64,000 nt of DNA from Hygrocybe punicea. Lineage: Eukaryota > Basidiomycota > Agaricomycetes > Agaricales > Hygrophoraceae. Location of the stretch: NCBI GenBank assembly GCA_963556145.1, contig OY744471.1:2845590-2909589 (forward strand), in the 5' to 3' direction. Each line of letters opens with the position of its first letter. Positions within the stretch are counted from its first letter, which is position 1. Both the position numbers and the translations under genes were made by a program. This document shows positions 43,457-54,169 of the stretch, piece after piece. Below the pieces are notes generated by a model that was not told the origin of the DNA, made no database searches, and saw nothing but the letters and a program-made list of their open reading frames with translations.

Positions 43457-45216
43457 ATGTCCTTGCCCATCATCAAAACCTCGACTCCTGCCATCAATCC
43501 TGCGGCCTTCAAGTACTGGCCTGATGCACCGCCCAAAAAGCTGCAGGAGCTACATCGCATCTTCCAAATCCAGTACATGGTCCCGCCCAAGATTCCGGCA
43601 CCCAACAAGGTATCCGGCACCGTTCCCGTATTTTCTCGTAATCTCTATGTACTGAAGACACACCCCCACGATGCCACTGCCCGAGGCGAGTTATGGCATG
43701 AAATGCCCAAACGATACGAGGAACCGCTCCGTCGCTTGATTTATCAAATGGATATGTACATCTACACGACAGCAGCCATCGCATACAACAAGGCACCCCA
43801 CTACTCGCCAGACTACATCAAAAACGATAAGGAAGAGACCGATTCACTTCGGGATTACCTCAAATATACCGACACTGTCATGGATGAAATTTGGGCAGAG
43901 GTCCTGGTGGCGAAACAGGCAAATGAGGTTACCCATGACTGGTGAAGCAAGATCTTCAACGATTGGCTCCTGAAAGAATTTTATGTTGGGAAACATTCTC
44001 CATCAGCTTTGATTCAACATGGCATCATGAACACTGAGATCAAGCCCAAGGACCTAGGTGAGTATATATATGCATTTCTGGCCAAATGAATTCTCACATC
44101 TGGCATCATAGATTGGGCAAAATACAATGAATCCGTGCCAGCATGGCACAGTGGAACCTCTGAAAATTGGTCGTTCGGTGGGCTTCCGGACACCACAAAG
44201 CTCGAAATCATTGGTCAAGTTATTGCTTGGTGTAAAGGACACAGTGTTCTCATCGATGCCGATGTGGCGGACAATGATGAAGGTGTGATCTAGAATTACA
44301 TGTGTGATTGTGCTAATGATATAATACATTTGCAGAGGAGCCGGTTCCCCAGGGCAAGGGCAAGGGCAAAGCCAAGTCAAAATCGGTCAAAAAACAGAAG
44401 GCATCTTCCACTGGTTTGTACAATTTTTCAACCATAGCGGTGTATAGATGTATTGAATATTCAGGTGGCGCAGACAATTCGTCCGAGCAGGACAAAAAGA
44501 AGCCCAAGCCCAAGCCCAAGTCCAGTAAGTACTTTCATTGTCTGTGATTGTCATACACGCAAACCCTTCATCATGACAGAACGCACAATCAAGTCCAAAG
44601 CCGAGGACGACGATGAGGGTGAGTTATTGAATTCCGAATATCCAAATGATAATCCAACACATTTATTCATGTATAGACGACATAAAGATGGAGGAGGACT
44701 TAGCCCTGGTAAAGAAGAAGCGGTCCAAGGCTCAAATGCATACGTTGCTCACGTTGCTATGATTAATGCACTGACATCAATGCGGTTGCTGTCAAAATTG
44801 GGTTGTCATGCACAACCTGGCAATCGGCATCGGAGAAATTGACAATGGAGATTAAGCCACCCATTGCCCCCGAGCCGGATGTTGTGGCACCAGAATCCAC
44901 GAAGTTGGACATTGTAGGACCAGAGTGGGTGGGGTTGTTGGATGTTGATAGTGATATAACCATGGACAACGACGACGGACCTCCCAAAGCCAAAAAGGTG
45001 TCTCCCAGTGATGGTCACGAGGACGGCGAGATGGCAAAGAGGAGGAAATTGGATGTTGCTTCGGAGCAAGCGGGCATTATTGCAGAGAAGCTCAAGCTGG
45101 TGAAGCCACCGAAGAAGTCTCCAACTCCAGGTATGTATTTCAACATCACATCATAGGCTGTATATATTCCAATTCTGATCTTCTCCATGTCCTAGGATTC
45201 TGTCCCAATACGTGTC
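43457..45216 (+). pseudogene. Unknown spliced gene linked to the palindrome-array element
   Basis: ATG 43457 starts MSLPIIKTSTPAINPAAF. Exon 1 encodes about 200 residues (PPKKLQELHRIFQIQYMVPPKIP, KRYEEPLRRLIYQMDMYIYTT, KYTDTVMDEIWAEVLVAKQ) broken by TGA at 43943-43945 (fits CGA), then continuing KIFNDWLLKEFYVG. Introns: 44058-44111 (GTGAGT..TAG), about 44280-44334, about 44414-44464, about 44524-44579 and others, giving short Lys/Pro/Ser-rich exons (GKGKGKAKSKS, KKKPKPKPK). A later exon reads EIKPPIAPEPDVVAPES and EDGEMAKRRKLDVASEQ. The last intron (45131-45195) is followed by about 20 bases before an LTR-like sequence, so the 3' end is lost. No domain recognised; position suggests an accessory gene of the element at 42668. 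Confidence 0.5.
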
Positions 45217-45780
45217 ACGACTAGCGGTCGTGTGATGGATCCGTGGATCAAACGGTTGCACGATGTCGGCGGTAGTGAGGGTTTACATTCAAGGGTTTTA
45301 GTTTTGTAAAGCAGGGTCTCAGGGATAAGGTTCGGGTGGTAAGGGAGTTGTGAAGTTTGTTACGTCTAGTACAACTGCTAGGAGAAATACAAGAGGTCAA
45401 AGTTAGGGATCTGTGCACTCCTTGTTTGACGTCTTTTATACCCTTCGTCCCCTCCCACAGCCTCTATGAGTCATATGAGCATCGACTCACTCTTAGTCGC
45501 CCTGTGAGTAGACGCGTCAGCCTTGCTGCGGCCCTACGTTCGTCATCGCTGGAACTGTGATGTCGGCATGTTCCGCAGTTGTGTGGCCCTGGCCTGATGT
45601 GTCATGGGTGGGTTCGCAAGGGGACGCGTCACTTTGGCGGCCTGACTCGTTGTTGTTGTCGCTGCCATGTGACGTGTTGTTGCTGTGGATCGTGGGAGGC
45701 CGGAATGCCTCGAACGTCGATAGGGGGATCTCAGGGTCAATCGCCCCATAGATTCATCATACTCCTTAGATTATTGTTGC
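45217..45780. other. LTR-like stretch starting TGTCACGAC, no partner found
   Basis: TGTCACGACTAGCGGTCGTG at 45217 contains an inverted repeat and truncates the preceding gene. The following about 560 bp carry a TTTTATACCC box near 45437 but no convincing ORF. It could be a solo or partial Ty3/gypsy LTR; without a second copy or target duplication I cannot define its ends. Confidence 0.3.
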
Positions 45781-46029
45781 AAGGAGGAACGCGTACACAA
45801 TAATGATAGCGATAACGGCAGCGGCGATTGATCGTGTCATGATTCGGTCTTTGACAGGTGTGGGTGGTGATGGTGAGAGTGGGGCGTCTATTGTCTTTGT
45901 GTGAACGATGGGAAGAGTGGTGTCGTCTGATGGAAAGTGGAGTTTGAACGTCTGGTCACGTGCAGGTCTTGCTGGCAGTTGCCAGTGAGTCGTTCTTGGT
46001 GATAGGGTCTTCTTGGTTGTGTATAAAGC

Positions 46030-46667
46030 TTGGTGGTTTCTGCATGCTTGTCCTGCAGAAATGCGATGTGTCTCCACCCTTATCACCAAGTCACTTTCTT
46101 CAAGGCTTCTTCGCTGTTCCCCCCAACCTCAGTTGTTAAGGTTAATTGTTATACGTTCCACCACCTCATTCAACTCTCGGCTTCTGATCGGGATCTCTAT
46201 TGGGCTTTGGGTCGGTGTTTCGCTTGCAGGAAGGCGAGGCATCGCATGGAGTGTTGCCCGCTGGTTAAGGTACACAAGGTCCTTCTGTGCCAGCTACTGG
46301 CCAACCCGTATCGTAAGTGCTTTGGTCGGTGGATCATCTGGGGTCTTCTGATCAAGTCTTTATTCTAGAACTGGATGATGCGTGGAGGTCGGAGGAGTCA
46401 TCCCCTGAGATACCGCTGCTAGTCACAGTGAGCTGGGGCTCATCATCTGAGGACCTGAGGGGTCCTTCTCCGGAGCCGGTCGGAGACTTGACTTATCGTG
46501 AGTCTAGTTTCCCACTGCCGTTCGGGGTAGCATCGAGGTTTATGATGGTTTGTCGCGCAGCGATTGAGAGGTCATTTGAGAGGGAGGTTGAGCGACTCTT
46601 GGATGATGTGCATGTCCAGCTGCAAGTGTTGGGATTATCAGTCTCGGATGCGATTACTGTAGAATAG
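46030..46667 (+). CDS. CCHC zinc-knuckle ORF, spliced (unknown, Gag-like)
   Basis: The exon ending near 46313 contains CFACRKARHRMECC, a clean C-x2-C-x4-H-x4-C knuckle, followed by PLVKVHKVLLCQLLANPYR. A GTAAGT..TAG intron (about 46315-46369) joins it to ELDDAWRSEESSPEIP and a helical end FEREVERLLDDVHVQLQVLGL, stopping at 46665-46667. Knuckles of this kind bind nucleic acid and are typical of Gag or Gag-derived proteins. The true start is uncertain (ATG 46030 is one option). A hAT-like element is inserted 24 bp after the stop. Confidence 0.45.
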
Positions 46668-46691
46668 AGTAGTCGCATTATCTGTACTTGT

Positions 46692-47155
46692 TAGTGTTGC
46701 CGAAGTCCGGTTTGGTCTGGTTTTCGGCCTTTTTGGCTGAACCAAACACCGGACCCTTGGTTCAGTTTGGCCCCCCCACTGAACCAGAACCGGAACCGCA
46801 TGGGACTGTTCCATGCGATCCAGTCTGCGTTCCGATGCAGTTTGAACCGCGAACCACCTTCCTCCACCCTCAAATTTCCTTGCAAGCCGCAGCACCACGT
46901 CAATTGACGTGGGCCTGGGGTTGTGAGGAGTTGAGGGGGTGGGGAGGAAGGGGGGGACCGTCCGCTGCCGTGGGTGCTGCGTCGCTGCCGGCGCCATTGT
47001 TGCAACTGCTGCCCTTGCCACTGTCGCTGCTGCTGCTGCTGTCACCATCACTGCTGCCGCTGCTGTCGACGCTGCTGCTGCTGTAGCTGCTGTTGCTGCT
47101 GCTGTAGCTGCACTGCTGCTGCTGCCATAGCTGCTGTTGCTGCTGCTGTAGCTGC

Positions 47156-47186
<31 letters not shown>

Positions 47187-47871
47187 CCGTAGCTGATGCT
47201 GCTGTTGCTGCTGCCGTAGCTGCTGTTGCCATAGCTGCTGCCATTTTCGTTGCAGCCATGGCTGCTGCTGTGGGGCTGCTGCCACGTCCACGCTCACGGG
47301 CATCATGGAGTTGTGGGGGGTAAGTATAAGTGAAAAATAAAAAATACGTATCTCAGCAGCGGGGGTGGGCGCACCACTCCCCGCTGTGTCCCATTCTCGC
47401 TATGTTCCCTGGTTCCATCATGGGTGTGGTGTGGGCGTGGGCATGGTGTTGGCGTAGGTGAGGGCATGGGCATGGGCGTGGGCTGTGGGGGGCTTCTTTG
47501 TGTAAGAAAATGTTAGTAAAGTATGAAATAAACTATTTACTTACCGATGTTGGGCTGTTGTCATTCATTGATGTTGTTGTTGAGTCGAATCCGCGGGGAT
47601 TCGCGTGTATGTTCAAGGTCACATGACCCATGTTCTTGCGAGTACATACACAAAAATTAACACAAAAATTGAATATTGCAGTATCTATGTACAATAAGTT
47701 CACGGTTTGAACCCGGTTCCAAGCCGTTCAGAAATTTCTGAAGGGCCCGGAACCCTGCACCAGACCCGCAGTTCAGTTCAGCCAAAGTGCTGAACTTAGA
47801 CTGAACTTAGGGTTCAGTTTGGGGTTTGAACCAGGTTCGGATCAGTTCCGAACTGGACTACGGCAATACTA
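46692..47871. mobile_element. hAT-like non-autonomous element (1,180 bp) with CTG tract
   Basis: The ends are TAGTGTTGCCGAAGTCC and GGACTACGGCAATACTA, and GTACTTGT is duplicated at 46684-46691 and 47872-47879. GGTTCAG/CCGGTTTGG words lie near both ends. TCAATTGA lies at 46900-46907 in the perfect palindrome CCACGTCAATTGACGTGG. A CTG/GCC tract covers 46975-47260, and a minus-strand GAGTGGTGCGCCCACCCCC block with donor-like GAGATACGT lies at 47335-47395. Related at its ends to 55851-57219. Confidence 0.92.
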
Positions 47872-47879
47872 GTACTTGT

Positions 47880-48723
47880 ATCCGGTCTGGTGCCCCTCCC
47901 GGGGGTTTGTGAATGTATATGTCCCCCCCGCTCTGCAGGGTGTGTGAGTCATAAGGGTTTGTTTGGTGATCTGTCAAAGATCGTCATGAAAATAAGTGGT
48001 ATCTGAGGAAAAATGTATGGGTGACGTATTTTCATGACAATACGCGTGCATCATCACACCACCAGTCATCAACCCCTGTGGAGCCCAGTGCTTCCTCGAT
48101 GGATGTGGATTGGAGCAATATCGTTCCCCCCAAAATCCTACTCTCAATTCCTTCGAGTCAAACGAGGCCTTCATCTCCCAAGGCATCGACATCCAAACTG
48201 GATCCTGGGCCTTAATTTCAGATGAGTAAGTCCCTCTTTTGTGGAGTATTCATTATATTTGACTAAACAGAGTTTATCCCAGTCGTTGATTTCTGGAAAC
48301 TTGGTGACAATCTGTGCCCTCAAATGTCCTCCTCATACGTCGCTACTATTAAAATTTGTACAGTGTCTATATATGTATTTCTTTTTGCTCTGTTAAAAAT
48401 GGCTTGTGTTACTGTCCTATGACCATAAGAATTGAGCATGATAGTAAGCATAGATACAGCATAAGGCATCAATCTTGTTGACTGAAAATCTGTTTGTCTA
48501 AAATATATCCTGGTGAATGCATTACTTTCAGTTCAGTCATAGTACAACCACCTACACACTCAACTTGAGAAGGACAACCTTAGATTACTCTCATTCGAGC
48601 TGATGAAAATTCAAATTGAATATATGTAAGAAACCAGAATCGCGAACTTCAGGGACCTATTAAATGAGGATACAATGATACAAGAGTAACAAATCCCAAG
48701 GTCTTTACACTTTACCACAACTT
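47880..48723. other. Host-side flank of copia-2; one weak ORF only
   Basis: Continuation of the sequence before the hAT-like insert. 48021-48215 (+) reads HQSSTPVEPSASSMDVDWSNIVPPKILLS, an acidic/Ser-rich fragment that could be an exon but has no recognisable family. 48240-48720 is AT-rich without a supported gene. Confidence 0.4.
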
Positions 48724-49044
48724 TGTTGTATATCACTTCGCACACTCTCTCCTTCTTTCCTCCTTTAGTACTCATGTTCCCTCTTTCGTCCACCTGATTC
48801 CGCACTCGATCACCACACGTCATTTACATGATATCACATTCCCTTTTCACACTTTCACATGTTCACGTTCTCTCGTATATATACCTTCACCATTCGTTCT
48901 GCTCCCTCAGTCATCATTGTCCCTGACTGAGGTGAGATCATTTGTCTCTTGTTCTCCAGCACTTTACTCATGTATTCGTAGACTCAGATCTACAGGTACA
49001 TTATACATAGTCATCATTGTCCCTGACTGAGACTCAGATCTACA
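48724..49044 (+). repeat. 5' LTR of copia-2
   Basis: It contains GTATATATACC at about 48875 as the TATA box and two copies of TCATCATTGTCCCTGACTGAG (about 48911 and 49012) in its 3' half. The following AGGTTATGCTGCCC region should hold the primer binding site, but I cannot match it to a tRNA. Confidence 0.95.
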
Positions 49045-49190
49045 GGTTATGCTGCCCTGACCGTCGCATATCATCCTTCCAAAAAAAAAAAAAAGATCAA
49101 ACACCTCCTCACGCGTCATCTCTCTGAGCCACGCCTTTCATTTCATCTTTTTTTTACCGAGAATTTTCGCGTTTCTTTTTTTTCTGGAGA

Positions 49191-50390
49191 ATGTCGAACC
49201 TGCGCCTCGACCACATCCCTCTCCTTGAGGGGGCCCAGAATTACCGCGATTGGTCGAAATCGATGCGTTACACGCTTCTGGGTGAAGACCTTTGGACGTA
49301 TATCAGTGAGGGTCGCGATCCTCTCGACCTTGTTCAGTTTGGGACTGTCACCCCCACGAAGCTCACTGAGAAGGCCTCAGAGCCGGACGTCATCAAAGCT
49401 CGCGTCTTCGTCACTAACGACGCGAAGGCCAACGCCATCATATGTCAGCGAGTTTCCCCTCTCGTTGCAGCTAACATCCCTTCTCAATGCGATGACAGCG
49501 CGCGCTCCACCTGGAAACATCTTCGATCCGCCTACGATCGCGTCGACACTGCAGCGCAATTTACACTTCGCGCTCACGTTGCCGCTCTTCGTCTCCGGGA
49601 TGCGTCAGATGTTGAGCGTTACCTCGGGGAATTTAACTCTGTGAGGGAGCAGTTCTCAAGTATGGGGGTGGCATATACTGACTCTGAGGCCATCTACCAG
49701 CTCCTCGTGGGCGTCCCAGACATGGGTTCCTGGCTGATCTTCAAGCATGTCACTCTCGCGACGCTTTCCGCTTCACCCACCGCACTCACCTTCGATCAGG
49801 TCGCCACACCTCTGCTTGCGGAGTCCCAGCGTGTCGTCGCCTCCGATTCCACCGCGGGTCCAGGCTCTGAATACGCAAATGTCGTCAAAGAGTCTGGGTC
49901 CAGGCCTATCCGTAAACATTGGAACAATCCAAACGGTGTCATCTGCTCCAACTGTGGGAAGACCTCCCACGACAACGATCACTGTTTCTCTGAAGGCGGC
50001 AGCATGGCCGGTCAGAAACCGGACTGGATGTCTCAACGTGATGCTCAGCGCAAAGCAACGTCTTCAAAATCTCGCTTGGAGACAGCCAACATCGTGGTCC
50101 CCTCGTCGGACGACACCGGTCTCTTCTGCACCGAGCTCAGCTGCACCTCCGACGAGTTCGCGCTGTTTGCAAACCACGCTCTTGCCGCACTTCTAGACTC
50201 CGGCACGACTTCGCACCTCATCATGGATCGCTCCTACTTCTGGACCTTTGATACGACCAAGGCGCTTGATGTTCGCACCGCGAATCACGGCACCCTTGTC
50301 ACCAATGGCCGTGGCGATTGCGTTGTCCTCATTCACTGGATGGGCCGTTCGCTTCCGCGACTGTCTTCTGGCACCCACCGCGGTCATTAA
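49191..50390 (+). CDS. copia-2 Gag and protease
   Basis: 399 codons from ATG 49191 (MSNLRLDHIPLLEGAQNYRDW). UBN2-type Gag covers residues about 5-215 (WKHLRSAYDRVDTAAQFTL, LREQFSSM-like region). The knuckle CSNCGKTSHDNDHC (about 250) is a complete C-x2-C-x4-H-x4-C. The protease motif ALLDSGTTSHLI (about 335) is intact. After GRGDCVVLIHWMGRS the frame departs from the expected family sequence, which continues in the overlapping frame from about 50345 (RFRDCLLAPTAVINLVSVGRL). This is most simply a one-base indel, since copia elements normally encode gag-pol in one frame. Confidence 0.9.
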   Translation: MSNLRLDHIPLLEGAQNYRDWSKSMRYTLLGEDLWTYISEGRDPLDLVQFGTVTPTKLTEKASEPDVIKARVFVTNDAKANAIICQRVSPLVAANIPSQCDDSARSTWKHLRSAYDRVDTAAQFTLRAHVAALRLRDASDVERYLGEFNSVREQFSSMGVAYTDSEAIYQLLVGVPDMGSWLIFKHVTLATLSASPTALTFDQVATPLLAESQRVVASDSTAGPGSEYANVVKESGSRPIRKHWNNPNGVICSNCGKTSHDNDHCFSEGGSMAGQKPDWMSQRDAQRKATSSKSRLETANIVVPSSDDTGLFCTELSCTSDEFALFANHALAALLDSGTTSHLIMDRSYFWTFDTTKALDVRTANHGTLVTNGRGDCVVLIHWMGRSLPRLSSGTHRGH

Positions 50391-53300
50391 CCTCGTGTCT
50401 GTCGGCCGGCTTGTGGAGAACGGCTGGGGGTGCAACTTTGTAGATGGCATGGTAACGGTTTGTACTCCTCCCAAGATCAGTTGCACCGTCTGCTACCAAC
50501 GCCATCTGGAGAATCGGCTCGGTTTCCTGGACATCGAGTTTATCAGGCCGTCTCACCCCTCTGCTGCTGCTTCACCCAAGATCGCCGCGTTTGCCAAACC
50601 CACCCTATCCAGGGACCTCTGGCATGCACGACTCGGCCATGCCAATGAGGCCGCCGTTAAGCTCCTGGCCACTTCGTCTGCGGGCGTCACGCTCTCGGGC
50701 CCGCCATTCTCCACCTACGAAGCATGCATCATTGGGAAACATCCTCGCCGTCCCCACCCTGCGTCCTCGTCTCGTGCTTCCCATCCTCTAGAACTTGTTC
50801 ATTGTGACATCTGCGGCCCCTTCCCGGTTCAAACCCCTCATGGGAAACTTTATTTTATCATCTTCTTAGATGATCACTTGAATGCTCTCAATTTGCAGCT
50901 GCTGGCGACTCGCAATCAAGCTCTTTCCGCGTTCGGAATTATCCATCCTCGCTGGGAGAAGGAGTTTGGTCACAAGCTCCTGAAACTCAGGATGGACAAC
51001 GCAGGTGAATTCCTCAGCGACGCCTTCACGTCCTATCTCGATAGTCACGGCATCACCCATCAGCTGTCTGCTCCATACTCTCACCAACAGAACGGTCGCG
51101 CTGAGCGCGTCATTCGCACAATCGAAGGTCGCGTTCGTTCCATGATGGCCGCTGTTGGTGCGCCTCGTAACTTATGGGGGGAGGCTGCCCTTGCTTGCGC
51201 TCACATTGTCATGTTAACCCCCTCCCGCATCCTTCCGAATCACCGCAGTCCTCACGAAGCCATCACCGGTGCACGCCCTGACGTCTCTCATCTCCACATC
51301 TGGGGCTCACGCTGCTTCGCCCACGTTCCGACAGAGTTGCAGACGAAACTTGGACCTCGGTCGAGGGAGTGCTTATTCATGGGATATCCTGAGGGCGTCA
51401 AGGGTTATCGTGTTCGGGATGTAGCTACTGGTACTTTTTTCAATTCCCGTGATGTAATTTTCAACGAATCTCATTTCCTTCTTCGCTCTTCTGTACCCGG
51501 TTCCTCTATCTCCCTTGCACCCACTTCTTCCCTTGTTCCTGTTCCTGTTCCTGATCCCTTTGTTCCCGTATCAGACCCCGTCCCTTCTCTTGTCCCTTCT
51601 GATCCTGTCCCTTTGCCCACTGCCCCCATCGTAGATCAGATTCCTGTCACTCCTGTGCCTGTAGTTCCTGTTCCCGTTCCACGCTTAGCTCTTCGTGCCC
51701 CTTCTTCCCGTACCAAGACGGCGCTTGGCGAGCTGCACGCTTCCGAGGTCGCCAGTGCAAAAGCTCGTCGTGAGCGTCTCGCCATCGCCCGCATGGAACG
51801 CCTCGCTGCCTCCACTCATGTCTTCAACGATGACCATGCGAACCTTGTCTGCTCCGAGTCCGCGTTCCTCTCCATTCGCAGTGACCGGCCGCGCAACCCT
51901 TCAGTTGCCTCGTACGACCTGAAAGTTCCACCTGCCACCTATTCTGAGGCTCACCGGCGACCTGACTTCCACGTTTGGGAGGCCACCGTCACCAAAGAAC
52001 TCGACACTCTCCACTCCATGGGCGTCTACTCTCTCACTCGTCTGCCGCCCGGTCGCAAGGCAATCGGCAACCGCTGGGTCTTCGAGAACAAGATCGACGG
52101 CGACACTCTCACCGCGAAAGGTCGTCTAGTAGCCAAGGGGTTTCATCAGATCCCTGGCATCGATTTCGGTCGTACCTTCGCCCCGGTTGCAAAGTCTGCC
52201 TCTATCCGTCTGGTCGCAGCGATGGCATGTCAACATGGCTGGCCCCTTCAATGCTTCGACGCCACTCGCGCGTTCCTTTGGGGGGAGTTGGAGGAAGAAC
52301 TTTACATGGCTCTCCCTGACGGCTTTCGGCTTCCCGATGGCGCTTCTCTCCCTGACGGCTCCGACTCCCTCGATGGCCTTGTCATGCGTCTGTGGAAATC
52401 GATTTATGGCCTCAAGCAGGCTTCTTGCGTCTGGTACAAGAAGCTTCGGGGGGTCTTGGAGCGTCTTGGTCTTCGACGCTCGGAGGTCGATCACGCGCTC
52501 TTCCACTTCACTGGCACCTGGAGGGGGTCTCCCACTCAGTGTCTCATCGTCATTCACGTTGACGATGGCATGGGCACGTCATGCTCCGACCCCTTCCTCT
52601 CCTGGGTCAAGTCGGAGATTCTTCGTGAGTTTGGTCTCAAGGACCTGGGTGACGTTGCCCAGTTCCTCGGCGTTCAGTTTGACCGCAATCTACAGACCAG
52701 GGAACTTTGGATGCATCAGCAGGATTATATTCGCTCTCTTCTGCGAGATCATGCCCTATCTGATTGCAACCCCGTCTCTACCCCCATGGACGCGAAATCC
52801 GATCTCTCCTTGTCCATCGCGCCAGCGGCCGACCTCAACGAGTATCAAGCCCTCATGGGGAAACTGTTATTCATCTCCATCTGCACCCGTCCAGACATCT
52901 CCTTCGCCGTCAATCGTCTCACGCAATTCAACTCCAAACCTTTCTCGAACCACCTAGCAGCTGCCAAACGTCTCATATGCTACCTCAAAGCTACAGTCGA
53001 CCTTGTGTTGCACTATATCGCCTCCGCGCATCCACTCACGCTTTCAGCCTACTCCGACTCGGATTGGGCCAGCCTTGAAGACCGTGTCTCGGTCTCTGGC
53101 AACTGTTGGTTTTACAGTCGGTGTCTCATAGACTGGGGCTCCAAGAAGCAACGCACGGTATCCCTCTCTTCCACTGAAGCCGAATACATTGCGCTCACCG
53201 TCTGCGTCCAATTGGGCCTTTGGCTTCGCTCCTCCCTTGACGAAATCTCCCTCCCCTACTCCTCTCCCATAGACGTACTAGCCGACAACGAGGGCTCAAT

Positions 53301-53505
53301 ATGTCTCGCATCAAACGCCTCACAACATTCTCACTCAAAACACATTGACATTCGCTATCATTTCATCCGTCAACACATTGACGCCGGCAAGTTTCTCATC
53401 TCGTGGATTCCCAGTGAGATCAACGTCGCCGACATCTTCACGAAGCCCCTGGATCGCGAAGCTCACGAGTACCTCACCCGTGGCCTGTGCCTCATCTCTC
53501 GTTGA
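50345..53505 (+). CDS. copia-2 integrase, reverse transcriptase, RNase H
   Basis: Frame open from 50248 to the stop at 53503-53505. In order: GAG-pre-integrase LWHARLGHANEAAV with STYEACIIGKH (the first Cys of the usual C-x2-C is Tyr); integrase with HCDICGPFP, RMDNAGEF and NGRAERVI (complete DDE); FGSRCFAHVP-type linker; a Pro/Val-rich repeat region (VPVPVPDPFVPVSDP); RT from about 51960 (NRWVFENKIDG, YGLKQASCVWYKKL, catalytic VIHVDDG); and RNase H (YSDSDWASLEDRVSVSG, STEAEYIALT, HIDIRYHFIR, ADIFTKPLD). The product copies the RNA genome and inserts it. Nearly intact. Confidence 0.94.
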
Positions 53506-53529
53506 ATCTGTGTGCTTGTTATGGGGGTG

Positions 53530-53850
53530 TGTTGTATATCACTTCGCACACTCTCTCCTTCTTTCCTCCTTTAGTACTCATGTTCCCTCTTTCGTCCACC
53601 TGATTCCGCACTCGATCACCACACGTCATTTACATGATATCACATTCCCTTTTCACACTTTCACATGTTCACGTTCTCTCGTATATATACCTTCACCATT
53701 CGTTCCGCTCCCTCAGTCATCATTGTCCCTGACTGAGGTGAGATCATTTGTCTCTTGTTCTCCAGCACTTTACTCATGTATTCGTAGACTCAGATCTACA
53801 GGTACATTATACATAGTCATCATTGTCCCTGACTGAGACTCAGATCTACA
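53530..53850 (+). repeat. 3' LTR of copia-2
   Basis: Same 321 bp as the 5' LTR except C at 53706. Followed directly by AACTT, the target duplicate. Confidence 0.97.
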
Positions 53851-53855
53851 AACTT

Positions 53856-54090
53856 CCCCTGGAGTCCCTGGGGACTCCCCAGGGAAAAGGGGGACTGAAG
53901 GGGGACTTGGTCACCAGCCAAGTCACACCAAAACAGAAGATTCCCCCCTGAGGAACTCCCCCTTCAGTCCCCAGGGACTCCCCATGGAGTCCCCATTCCC
54001 CCTGGATTCCAAGGGGACTCCCCAGAGACTCATTCCCCCAGGAGTCCCCAGGGAATCCCTAGGGAATGGTCCGCTTTTTTTCGTTAATTA
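53856..54090. repeat. Word array of GGGGACTCC/GGAGTCCCC palindromes
   Basis: About 10 overlapping copies of CCCTGGGGACTCCCCAGGG-like words in both orientations. An imperfect hairpin pairs GGGACTGAAGGGGGACTT (about 53901) with CCCCCTTCAGTCCC (about 53967). It looks like a subterminal transposon array. Copia-2 is inserted at its left edge and the sequence left of copia-2 does not continue it, so it begins here by chance or by an element boundary. Confidence 0.65.
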
Positions 54091-54169
54091 TTTATTATGA
54101 AAGGGTTTTATATAATTAACTAATATTTATTATGTAATATAGTGGGGGATGCCCCGAAGTAGATAGTTG

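Larger units (their letters stand above)
48724..53850 (+). mobile_element. Ty1/copia retrotransposon copia-2, complete with two LTRs
   Basis: LTRs 48724-49044 and 53530-53850 (321 bp each, TGTTGTATATC..GATCTACA) differ at one base (48900 T, 53706 C). AACTT is duplicated at 48719-48723 and 53851-53855. gag starts 146 bp after the 5' LTR, and a purine tract ATGGGGGTG precedes the 3' LTR. Gag-protease and pol are in two frames overlapping near 50345. One difference in 321 bp means a very recent insertion. No similarity in LTR to copia-1. Confidence 0.97.

Noticed and set aside
53856..54090. Possible second LTR or TIR end linked to copia-2
   Set aside because: The 3' LTR ends exactly at 53850 with the AACTT duplicate; the palindromic words belong to the flanking DNA.
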